Positions 9,598 to 15,409 of a DNA stretch of 47,170 nt are shown here, in pieces (position 1 is the first letter of the stretch; each line of letters opens with the position of its first letter). The stretch lies in the NCBI RefSeq assembly GCF_027484205.1, contig NZ_JAIXUB010000028.1, positions 1 through 47,170 on the forward strand, given 5' to 3'. Below the pieces are notes generated by a model. That model did no database searches and was not told where the DNA came from. It worked only from the letters and a program-made list of their open reading frames with translations. Origin of the DNA: Flavobacterium sp. (GTDB lineage: Bacteria > Bacteroidota > Bacteroidia > Flavobacteriales > Flavobacteriaceae). The position numbers were made by a program, and so were the translations under genes.

Positions 9598-10143
9598 TTA
9601 ATTTTGCAAACACCAATGCAAAATCCTCGCAATATTTTTAGCATCGTCAACACCTCGGTGATGCGTTCCTTCAAGGGGAAAGTTCAACATATGCAATGCA
9701 CCATTCATTCCTGTTGGTTTTTTTAAACCATAAACATCAGCAAATAGAACTTTAACGTTAATATGCTCATCACCCATTGGATATGGAACTCCAAAAGAAT
9801 TGCATTGTTTTTTAAGCATGTTTAAATCGTACTGACCATAACTCGCCCAAGTATATAAATCGGGTTGATACTCGTCAACTAATTGCTCAATAGCTTCCTC
9901 AAATGAAACACCTTTTGAATCCAATAATTCTTGAGTTATCGTTGTCAATTCGGTACAAAACGGACTCACTTTTGATCGTTGCGGACGAATTAAAATACCT
10001 TTGTTTTTTGAAATAGTTCCTGTCAGCGTATCTAAAACTGCTAACCCTATTTCGATGATTTCGTTTTCTTGTCCTTGCGGAACTGGACCTTGCCAACATG
10101 TGGCTTCAAGGTCAATAATTATAATTTTATCTGTAGTTTTCAT
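9598..10143 (-). CDS. DEDDh 3'-5' exonuclease (DnaQ/ERI-1-like)
   Basis: The 181-residue protein has the three exonuclease motifs: DLEAT (Asp11, Glu13), YGQYDL in the middle, and HRGVDDAKN near the C-terminus, the His and Asp giving the DEDDh class. Such two-metal nucleases remove nucleotides from 3' ends of RNA or DNA; the compact single-domain layout and the ATCW sequence resemble the ERI-1/KapD RNA-directed group. The start at 10143 (MKTTDK) is preferred to a longer frame from 10194 because the extension would overlap the upstream phosphoesterase gene, lies outside the fold, and the A-rich leader fits. It follows that gene by 29 bp, suggesting one operon. A role in trimming RNA 3' ends in the repair island is inferred. 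Confidence 0.87.
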   Translation of the reverse strand: MKTTDKIIIIDLEATCWQGPVPQGQENEIIEIGLAVLDTLTGTISKNKGILIRPQRSKVSPFCTELTTITQELLDSKGVSFEEAIEQLVDEYQPDLYTWASYGQYDLNMLKKQCNSFGVPYPMGDEHINVKVLFADVYGLKKPTGMNGALHMLNFPLEGTHHRGVDDAKNIARILHWCLQN

Positions 10144-10172
10144 TTTTTTTAAATTTAAAATTAATCTTCTCT

Positions 10173-10736
10173 TTAGCCAAAAGGCGCTTTCCAATCTTTC
10201 TTTAAGATAATACTTTTGACTTCTTCATATGAAAGTGGTGCATAATTGTGGCAATCGACACCAACATCAAAAGACCTTGAAGTGGGATCGTCAAATAAAT
10301 GACCATGTGAATGTCCATATAAATGCCAAGTTCCTCTAAATGAACTTCTCCAAACTTTCATAGCGTAATGAAATAATATGATTTTCTGCTTGCCATTTGG
10401 AGCTTCTTCATCGGCTACATTCAATTCGTAGTAGTCTTTTATCCACTGAAATCGCTTAGGATAACTCAACGCCGATTTGTCGTGATTACCTTTTACAAGA
10501 AATATGGTGCCATTCAATTGGTCTAAAATTTCTTTAGTTCGTTCTGGTCGCGCCAAAGAAATATCACCTAAATGGTACACAATATCGCTTGCACTTACCT
10601 TTACATTCCATCGCTTAATAAGCTCTTCGTCCATTTCTTCTATGGTTTGAAACGGTCGCTCGCTAAACTTAATAATATTCGTATGACCAAAGTGATGATC
10701 CGACGTAAAAAATATTTTTTGATTCATTTTTATCAT
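10173..10736 (-). CDS. Calcineurin-like metallophosphoesterase
   Basis: The 187-residue protein shows the five metallophosphoesterase motifs in order: SDHHFGH, HLGDIS, KGNHD, FHYAM and YGHSHGH. These bind two metals and hydrolyse phosphomonoesters or diesters; small enzymes of this type act on nucleotides or on 2',3'-cyclic phosphodiesters. The substrate is not known. Translation could start at 10736 (MIKMNQK) or at 10727 (MNQK); the shorter start matches the fold edge better. It is followed after 29 bp by the DEDDh exonuclease. Being next to slipin and RNA ligase genes, it may process RNA ends, but this is inference. Confidence 0.85.
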   Translation of the reverse strand: MIKMNQKIFFTSDHHFGHTNIIKFSERPFQTIEEMDEELIKRWNVKVSASDIVYHLGDISLARPERTKEILDQLNGTIFLVKGNHDKSALSYPKRFQWIKDYYELNVADEEAPNGKQKIILFHYAMKVWRSSFRGTWHLYGHSHGHLFDDPTSRSFDVGVDCHNYAPLSYEEVKSIILKKDWKAPFG

Positions 10737-10773
10737 TTATTTTAAAGTGTTCGCCACTTTACTAGTTAAACTT

Positions 10774-10803
10774 AAACCACGAACAGTTTCCTACTCGTGG
10801 TTT
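10774..10803. terminator. Terminator-like inverted repeat after slipin
   Basis: Perfect 9-bp arms AAACCACGA (10774-10782) and TCGTGGTTT (10795-10803) begin 3 bp beyond the slipin stop. The T-run is stronger on the plus strand (five T) than on the minus strand (three T), so it is a weak or bidirectional terminator. Confidence 0.55.
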
Positions 10804-10806
10804 TTC

Positions 10807-11907
10807 TTATTTAACGAAAATTTCTTTCAATTGACCGATGACGTTTCCAGAACCTGAAATGGTGATTTCACCAATTTTATCAGCAATCTTTTCAACGTAT
10901 TCCATCTCTTTCAATTTCCACAACATTTCGTTTTCTTCCATCAATTTGGCAGTGTTCAACATACTTCTCATGGCCGCAGTTTCTTCACGCCTCATAATGC
11001 TGTTGGCTTGGGCTTTTTTCTCAGCAACCAATACTTGATTCATGATTTCTTTCATATCACCAGGCAAGATAACATCTCTGATTCCTGCGTTGAAAACAAC
11101 CAAACCTAAATTGCTGATTTTATCAGTTACTTGTTCCAAAACTTCTTTTGAAATAGTGTCTTTTCTGTTCAACAATTCATCCAAAGTAAAAGTACCTACA
11201 AAAGCTCTTAAAGCCAATTGCATGGTTACATACAACTGTTTGTCAAACTCTTTATTGGTAACCAATGCTTTTATAACATCAACTACTTGATAGTTTACAA
11301 AGAAATTAATTCGCAATGCTGCTTTATCTTTAGTCAATAATTCCTGACCTGAAATTTCCATTTGTTGTTGCCTGATGTCTACACCTTTTACTTCAACTGA
11401 AATTGCATTATTCCAAAAGTAATAAGTTCCAGCAGTTAATTCTTTCACAAAAGAACCGTTAACAAACAACAACGCTTTTTCATAGTTAAATACTTGAAAT
11501 TTCCTTGTGAATGGTCTCACTTTCAAATTTTCCAATAAAGTAACTGGAATTTGTTCCGTGATATTTACTTTAGACAAATCGGCTTTCACAAATTTGTTTT
11601 CTGCATAACCTTTCCAAAAAGCATACCTTCCAGTTGCCAAAACTTCTTTAAAAATGCCATTGACAAAGTACAAAGCAATTTCATTATCAGCTACCTCAAT
11701 AACTTCTAACATGGATGCTAACTGCTCATTTTGCAACAAAATGTTCAATTCTATTGGAGCTACAAATGAATTTTTCATTTCATAAATCAATACATTTTTG
11801 TTGCCAAAAACCCAAGAAATACCTTCTTGCAATACTTCATTCAACTTTCCGTTTTTGAACACTAAACCTACTTGGTACGCATTCACTTTAATTCTTTTAA
11901 TCATCAT
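10807..11907 (-). CDS. Slipin / SPFH (band 7) protein with triplicated N-terminal motif
   Basis: The product (about 366 residues from the ATG at 11907) has a C-terminal SPFH/band 7 region: GVDIRQQQM, a long stretch with ELLTKDKAALRINFFVNYQV, then a helical tail ending GNVIGQLKEIF. Before it lie three copies of a 50-60-residue unit of the pattern (L/V)xFxNGxFxEVLxxGxYxFW (VGLVFKNGKLNEVL, IALYFVNGIFKEVL, ALLFVNGSFVKELT). Slipins form oligomers at membranes; genes of this family have been reported beside rtcB in RNA-repair operons. A longer start at 11970 is rejected because the added residues come from a dispersed intergenic repeat (GCCACAAAGACTCC...). No membrane helix is obvious, which is unusual. 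Confidence 0.85.
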   Translation of the reverse strand: MMIKRIKVNAYQVGLVFKNGKLNEVLQEGISWVFGNKNVLIYEMKNSFVAPIELNILLQNEQLASMLEVIEVADNEIALYFVNGIFKEVLATGRYAFWKGYAENKFVKADLSKVNITEQIPVTLLENLKVRPFTRKFQVFNYEKALLFVNGSFVKELTAGTYYFWNNAISVEVKGVDIRQQQMEISGQELLTKDKAALRINFFVNYQVVDVIKALVTNKEFDKQLYVTMQLALRAFVGTFTLDELLNRKDTISKEVLEQVTDKISNLGLVVFNAGIRDVILPGDMKEIMNQVLVAEKKAQANSIMRREETAAMRSMLNTAKLMEENEMLWKLKEMEYVEKIADKIGEITISGSGNVIGQLKEIFVK

Positions 11908-12302
11908 TTCTATTTTTTTTTTGCCACAAAGACTCCAAGGCACAAAGCGACTCAAAAATCTTACAGCCATTATTTTTTTAATAACTTCTATTTGCCTGCA
12001 TCATACAACTTTGTCACACTGAGCGCAGTCGAAGTGCCATTTTTTTAAAAAAACCTGTTTGTCCTCATCCTCAGATTCCGACGGAAAACAAAGTGTTTGT
12101 TTTTCCTTTACCTTGGTTTGCCATTCTATTTTACAAATTCAAAATTGTACGCAATCTTTATTAGTAATCAAATATTAAAGCAATATAAATTCCAATCAAA
12201 CCATTTCATTTTCAGGTCATCTCTTGAGTGCATCATTTGAACACTTTTTTTCTCCTTTGCCGATAAAGACAAACCTGTTTTCTTTTTTTGTGCATTATTT
12301 TA
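11908..12302. other. Intergenic region with dispersed repeat fragments
   Basis: No gene is seen. Two fragments recur elsewhere in the window: 11920-11950 (GCCACAAAGACTCCAAGG on the plus strand, like 14995-15020) and 12013-12037 (GTCACACTGAGCGCAGTCG, like 30989-31009). The slipin promoter should be here; no clean TAnnTTTG was found, only AATATTTG on the minus strand near 12166-12173. Confidence 0.4.
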
Positions 12303-12399
12303 AAGAGCTATGCTACTCTTGACAAGCTACATTTACAGTGTAGTGCTCTTGACCACTTGAGCTATCTCGTTTTTAGACGAGAGCAGGATTCGAACCTGC
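12303..12399 (-). ncRNA. tRNA-like RNA (permuted T-arm/acceptor/D-arm, then GTA anticodon arm)
   Basis: Minus strand order is: perfect T-arm (GCAGG, loop TTCGAAT, CCTGC; 12383-12399), acceptor helix TCTCGT/ACGAGA closed by a 6-nt loop, TA, D-arm GCTC/GAGC with GG in the loop (12345-12362), then an intact anticodon arm CTACA/TGTAG with loop CTGTAAA (anticodon GTA, tyrosine-like; 12327-12343). A final hairpin AAGAG/CTCTT follows. It is not a working tRNA: the acceptor helix is a closed hairpin and no 3' half follows the anticodon arm. The 3' end TTTAAAATAATG is identical to that of Y RNA 2 near 24770. Confidence 0.7.
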
Positions 12400-12402
12400 G
12401 TA

Positions 12403-12498
12403 TCCAAATTACTATTGTTCTAACCATACTGAACTATCTCGTTCGCAAACGAGAGTGGGAATCGAACCCACGACCCATAGTGGTGATTATTTTTTGGA
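12403..12498 (-). ncRNA. Y-RNA-like circularly permuted tRNA module
   Basis: Read on the minus strand, 12481-12411 gives every helix of a tRNA at canonical length but in permuted order. It starts with anticodon 3' strand ACTAT, 5-nt variable loop, T-arm GTGGG/CCCAC with loop TTCGATT, and 7-bp acceptor TCTCGTT/AACGAGA closed by tetraloop TGCG. TA, D-arm GTTC/GAAC with GG in the loop, a single A, and anticodon 5' strand ATAGT follow. The helix continues outward after an asymmetric internal loop as TCCAAA/TTTGGA. This matches the layout described for the tRNA-like domain of bacterial Y RNAs, where the acceptor end is closed and the anticodon side leads to the Ro-binding stem. It follows promoter module P1. 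Confidence 0.75.
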
Positions 12499-12529
12499 AA
12501 ACAATCAAAACCTCCAAATCAAGTTGAGC

Positions 12530-12564
12530 AGTACAACATCATTCGCCATTGCGAAAAGAGTACT
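12530..12564 (-). ncRNA. Stem-loop at the 5' end of the tRNA-like transcript
   Basis: Nested helices: AGTAC/GTACT (12560-12564 with 12530-12534) and TTCGC/GCGAA closed by AATG (12542-12555). It lies between promoter module P1 and the permuted tRNA module, so it is probably part of the same RNA. No known family is recognised. Confidence 0.4.
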
Positions 12565-12637
12565 ACAATAGTGCTATACAGAAACACCCAACAAGACTTG
12601 TTTGATATTATATAAATCATTGAACTTATTTCTGGAA

Positions 12638-12677
12638 CAAAGATTTCAAAAACACTGCGCAATTATTTTGCGCAGTG
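12638..12677 (-). promoter_or_regulatory. Palindrome-promoter module P1
   Basis: Perfect 10-bp arms CACTGCGCAA and TTGCGCAGTG are separated by 5 bp (12653-12677). Exactly 7 bp further in the minus direction is AATCTTTG (12638-12645), a -7-like element. The same geometry occurs at 24279, 25746 and 27364. Here it would drive the tRNA-like RNAs at 12564-12303. Likely operator of the WYL regulator encoded at 27467 (inference). Confidence 0.8.
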
Positions 12678-12685
12678 AAAATAAA

Positions 12686-13006
12686 TTATAATAAGCCCAT
12701 TCTTCTTTGATGTTCTTTATCTCTAACTTCTATCGCTCCAAACGGACTTCCTTTGAAATATCCAATATTCACAAAACCGTTTTCTTCGGTAATAAGCGAT
12801 TCCTTCTTGGTTACAGCTCCAGTATATTTAGAACCATAATCACCTTCTATTTGTCCCGTCGCCGGATTCAAATCACCCCATTTCGGTGTCTTTCCGTTAT
12901 AAATAGGTTCTACGAAATACGTGATTCCTGTTAACCTTGACTTCATTAAAAACCTTCCCGTTTCGTCGGTATTGGTTAAAAATCTTTTTAGTATATCTTG
13001 TCTCAT
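12686..13006 (-). CDS. Small hypothetical protein in the RNA ligase operon
   Basis: The family is not recognised. From the ATG at 13006 (MRQDILKRFL) the product is 106 residues, soluble and rich in Gly and charged residues. It has an aromatic segment (GITYFVEPIYNGKTPKWGDLNPATG) and a C-terminal FKGSPFGAIEVRDKEHQRR. The gene starts 27 bp after the RNA ligase stop codon on the same strand, so the two are probably co-transcribed. Promoter module P1 lies just beyond its stop codon and faces away from it. It may be a partner of the ligase; nothing in the sequence shows a catalytic site. Confidence 0.75.
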   Translation of the reverse strand: MRQDILKRFLTNTDETGRFLMKSRLTGITYFVEPIYNGKTPKWGDLNPATGQIEGDYGSKYTGAVTKKESLITEENGFVNIGYFKGSPFGAIEVRDKEHQRRMGLL

Positions 13007-13033
13007 AATTTTAATATTTATTTTGTTTATCAA

Positions 13034-14044
13034 TTAGACTTTCAAAGTCATAAACTCTTCTTTAATCATTTTGATGATTACATTATTCAAGCGTTTTGTA
13101 ATTCCTTTTTGTTCTTCTTTTTCCAAAATGTTAAAGCTCTCTGCTTGTTCTTTCATAAAATCTGTCAAAATATCTTGAGCAAACAAACCAGTTATCTTTC
13201 CCATCATTTTTGGTGTAAACTCACCTTCTTTACTCAATACATTGTATAATCTATTGGTAGTAATATAAGTTTGAATTTCTTCCCAAACAATTTGAGCATT
13301 TTCAGTAAAAACAACTTCTTTATGAACTGTTTTATCTCTTTTAACTTTGGTTTTCTCTGACCATTTTTCGTTTTTATTTTTCAAAATTACTCGAGAACCA
13401 TTACCGAAATACTTCACTTGCGCTGGTCTAATAATTACACCTTCTGTTATATTATCTTCCAATGCTGTCAAACCTAACCAATCTGGAATTTTAGAGTTGA
13501 ACTCATTTGGATATTTCAAAGCTTCTTTCAAAGTACCTTCAAACAACGTTTTTGCATAAAAGAAATTCATTGTTTCAAAGAAAGTATTTGCAGTAGCTAC
13601 ATCTAAATAATGTGTACCATTCAACTTAATATCGAAGGCATAAAAATCATTTTCTGGACTGTAATCAATACCTTTTTGAACTTTAATAGCCTCTTTTATT
13701 GGCACAACATCTTTATGATTGTAATGACCACCAAACAATTCACCGTAAATAACCAAGGTTTCAATATCATCAAATTGTTCTTTTACTTTTTCAAACAATT
13801 GCAACACACTATCATGGTATTTTTCAGCCACTTTTTGAGCGTTGTAAAAGGTTTCATCCTCTTGAATAAAGTCAGTTCGTTTAGCAATCTTTACAAGTTT
13901 ACCATCTGTAAAGAAAGAAAAGTTAGCGCCGTGAACTTTCTCTTGAACTACATAGATTTCTTTTTCAAAACCATGAATAATAATTTGCTCCAAAACTATT
14001 TTTTGGTAAGCATTTTCTATAGAATTGTATTTTTTAAATTCCAT
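13034..14044 (-). CDS. rnl2: T4 Rnl2-type RNA ligase
   Basis: The 336-residue protein aligns by eye along its whole length with T4 RNA ligase 2 (334 residues). Nucleotidyltransferase motif I is EKVHG (adenylated Lys36, equivalent to Lys35 of T4 Rnl2); motif III is FYAFDI; motif IV EGVIIRP; motif V VILKNKN, followed by KWSEKTK. The C-terminal helical domain, including NRLYNVLSKEGE and PKMMGKITGLFAQDIL, is present. Rnl2 uses ATP to join 3'-OH to 5'-phosphate ends, best at nicks in duplex RNA, as in a broken tRNA anticodon stem. The gene lies directly downstream of tRNA-like RNAs (14099-14515) and upstream of a small partner gene. Its chemistry complements RtcB at 22791. Confidence 0.95.
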   Translation of the reverse strand: MEFKKYNSIENAYQKIVLEQIIIHGFEKEIYVVQEKVHGANFSFFTDGKLVKIAKRTDFIQEDETFYNAQKVAEKYHDSVLQLFEKVKEQFDDIETLVIYGELFGGHYNHKDVVPIKEAIKVQKGIDYSPENDFYAFDIKLNGTHYLDVATANTFFETMNFFYAKTLFEGTLKEALKYPNEFNSKIPDWLGLTALEDNITEGVIIRPAQVKYFGNGSRVILKNKNEKWSEKTKVKRDKTVHKEVVFTENAQIVWEEIQTYITTNRLYNVLSKEGEFTPKMMGKITGLFAQDILTDFMKEQAESFNILEKEEQKGITKRLNNVIIKMIKEEFMTLKV

Positions 14045-14098
14045 TGTCTTTTTCTTTTTTAAATTAATTACTCTTTCAAATCAATTATTAATAATTTG

Positions 14099-14171
14099 TG
14101 GAACAGATTCGAGTTGAACGAATACCTTCAGTTCTTCAAACTGACGTGCATACCACATACACCACTATTCC
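14099..14171 (-). tRNA. tRNA-like gene, Phe-type anticodon GAA (possibly divergent)
   Basis: A 73-nt cloverleaf can be drawn in normal order. It has a 7-bp acceptor GGAATAG/CTGTTCC (one G-U), TG at 8-9, D-arm GTGT/GCAC with GG in the loop, and anticodon arm TCAGT/ACTGA with loop TTGAAGA (GAA). A 4-nt variable loop, T-arm ATTCG/CGAAT with canonical loop TTCAACT, and discriminator A complete it. No CCA is encoded. The D-stem departs from the GCTC norm and the variable loop is short, so it may be a tRNA mimic rather than a charged tRNA. It is the last element before the RNA ligase start. Confidence 0.55.
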
Positions 14172-14176
14172 TTTTG

Positions 14177-14260
14177 TACAGGAAGAGTCCCGAAACTTCG
14201 GGATGAACCTTCAAAATTCAGATCCTAAATCTGACGCGTATACCATTCCGTCATTCCCGC
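14177..14260 (-). tRNA. tRNA-Leu-like gene (anticodon TAG) with palindrome in the T-arm
   Basis: Eighty-four nt resemble bacterial tRNA-Leu: acceptor GCGGGAA/TTCCTGT (two G-U pairs), D-region ACGGAATGGTATACGC, and anticodon arm TCAGA/TCTGA with loop TTTAGGA (TAG). The region between anticodon arm and acceptor is 33 nt, as in a class II tRNA, but its T-arm is replaced. After GGTTCA comes the palindrome TCCCGAAGTTTCGGGA, then CT. The normal T-loop is therefore broken and function as a tRNA is doubtful. Two more copies of this palindrome sit at the same relative place nearby. Confidence 0.5.
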
Positions 14261-14400
14261 ATTTTGTCTGAGAAGCAGACCCGAAAATTCGGGAGAACTT
14301 GCAACCTATCGCTTCCAAGATTAGTAACCTCTGTTACCTTCCTTTAGGTTACTCAAAGAGGTTGCAGTTTTGAGAGACAGTCAAATCTTCCAACCAACTT
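14261..14400 (-). ncRNA. Structured tRNA-derived or Y-like segment between tRNA-like genes
   Basis: On the minus strand this stretch holds nested perfect inverted repeats, TGCAACCT/AGGTTGCA enclosing AGTAACCT/AGGTTACT. It ends with AAGTTC followed by palindrome TCCCGAATTTTCGGG and the hairpin GTCTG/CAGAC. The AGTTC-palindrome-CT arrangement repeats that of its neighbours, so it is probably another degenerate tRNA-like RNA. No full cloverleaf could be drawn. Confidence 0.4.
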
Positions 14401-14428
14401 TGAGTTTGGTTCCTTTCTAAAAAACCTT

Positions 14429-14515
14429 ATTATTCTGGAAGTCCCGAAACTTCGGGAGAACCTTTAACCTATTGTTTCGCAGGCAATTGCTCTTTCCAAT
14501 TGAGCTATAGAATCA
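14429..14515 (-). tRNA. tRNA-like gene with palindrome in the T-arm (pseudo-tRNA)
   Basis: In normal order: acceptor strand GATTCTA, D-arm GCTC/GAGC with GG in the loop, and anticodon arm ATTG/CAAT containing CTGCGAA (anticodon would read GCG). Variable region AGGTT and AAAGGTTC follow. The T-loop is then interrupted by palindrome TCCCGAAGTTTCGGGA before CTTCC. Only ATTCT/AGAAT of the acceptor helix can pair. It is probably not a functional tRNA. Confidence 0.45.
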
Positions 14516-14526
14516 AACTTATAAGC

Positions 14527-14553
14527 AAAAAAAAAACACCTCGTAAAAGGTGC
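14527..14553 (-). terminator. Strong rho-independent terminator
   Basis: Minus strand: stem GCACCT/AGGTGT, loop TTTACG, then ten T. It ends transcription coming from the right, just before the tRNA-like array, insulating that array. The only candidate upstream unit is a 32-codon reading frame (14677 to 14579, starting MINRIQHNKLN), which I do not call as a gene. Confidence 0.8.
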
Positions 14554-15069
14554 TTCATATCATAACATTGGAATACTACTACTCCATTTGCCTGCATTTT
14601 TGCACCTGTATATTGTAAAACACAAAGTCTAAACTCGGAGTTCCATTCAGTTTATTATGTTGTATGCGATTTATCATTTTTTTTATTGTATAATTTATAT
14701 TGTATTGTTGTATATCGTGCTGTTGTTTATTGTATTTTGAGAAAACTGATAACAGAACACTGATTACTAATTTTCCGCTGCAAAGATAAAGTCAAAAAAA
14801 ACGAACTTCCAAATTTATTTTCATTTTATTTTATTGATTTTCAATTAGTTAAACTAAATTTTAAACATAAAAAATCCTGTCCACTATTTGAGTAGATGTC
14901 TAAGAAGTGTCAAATGACTGTCTCTCATTTGGTTACTTTTCAAGGTTTATTTTGTTATATTTTTAATTTGCATCAAACATTTTTTTATTTTTTTTGCCAC
15001 AAAGACACTAAGTCACTAAGTTTCTTGTTGTTTTTGCTTTTCATTGGTCATTATTTTTCTCTTTTAAAC
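14554..15069. other. Intergenic region, low complexity and repeat fragments
   Basis: No convincing gene is present. The stretch holds TTGTAT-rich low-complexity sequence (14655-14745), a fragment of the AACTGATAACAGAACACTG type (14743-14772) and a GCCACAAAGACACTAAG fragment (14995-15020) of a dispersed repeat. A 32-codon reading frame (14677-14579, minus) precedes the terminator at 14553 but has no promoter match. Confidence 0.4.
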
Positions 15070-15099
15070 AAAAAAAACGTCCCATTTTCATAGGACGTT
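15070..15099 (-). terminator. Rho-independent terminator after small Cys-rich gene
   Basis: Arms AACGTCC (15076-15082) and GGACGTT (15093-15099) with a 10-nt loop. On the minus strand they are followed by eight T. It lies 27 bp beyond the small gene's stop codon. Confidence 0.8.
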
Positions 15100-15125
15100 A
15101 TTTATCTTGGTATTTTTTTCTAAAA

Positions 15126-15224
15126 TTAACTTTCAATTTCATAAAAACACTTACAACGTCCACCACATCCAACAGAATATTTTCCTGCTAAACGGTCTAT
15201 AGTTTGATTAAAAAGTGATTTCAT
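15126..15224 (-). CDS. Small cysteine-rich protein, 32 residues
   Basis: The reading frame MKSLFNQTIDRLAGK... ends with YSVGCGGRCKCFYEIES. A start 9 bp upstream (15233, MHT...) is also possible. Three cysteines in CGGRCKC suggest metal binding or disulfide formation. Support for a real gene is contextual: a perfect -7 element (TACATTTG on the minus strand, 15253-15260) lies just upstream and a terminator (15070-15099) just downstream, so it is a complete tiny transcription unit. The product family is not recognised and its role is unknown. Confidence 0.6.
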   Translation of the reverse strand: MKSLFNQTIDRLAGKYSVGCGGRCKCFYEIES

Positions 15225-15252
15225 TGTGTGCATTTGTTTTTATTTTCGGTGG

Positions 15253-15260
15253 CAAATGTA
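15253..15260 (-). promoter_or_regulatory. Promoter -7 element of the small Cys-rich gene
   Basis: TACATTTG on the minus strand is a perfect TAnnTTTG match, 20-30 bp before the candidate start codons. No TTG is seen at the ideal -33 spacing. Confidence 0.55.
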
Positions 15261-15409
15261 GGAATAAATAGTATTTAAAAAAATCCATAATCATTAAATT
15301 AGTGCTATAGCTTATAATTAATAGAAATTTATGCCAAAAATAGATTGTGAAAAATAATATTATTTAAGATATTTACTACTTCTACAAATTATAATTAATA
15401 ACATTTTCT

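Noticed and set aside
10144..10194. N-terminal extension of the DEDDh exonuclease
   Set aside because: It would overlap the phosphoesterase gene by 22 bp and adds residues outside the fold; the ATG at 10143 fits the family.
11908..11970. N-terminal extension of the slipin
   Set aside because: The extra codons come from a dispersed GCCACAAAGACTCC intergenic repeat and are not slipin-like.
12327..12362. Functional tRNA-Tyr (anticodon GTA)
   Set aside because: The D-arm and anticodon arm are intact, but the 5' acceptor strand is paired in a closed hairpin with upstream sequence and no T-arm with TTCGA or matching 3' acceptor strand follows.
14579..14677. 32-codon gene before the terminator at 14553
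   Set aside because: No promoter match and no recognisable protein feature, although the strong terminator leaves some doubt.
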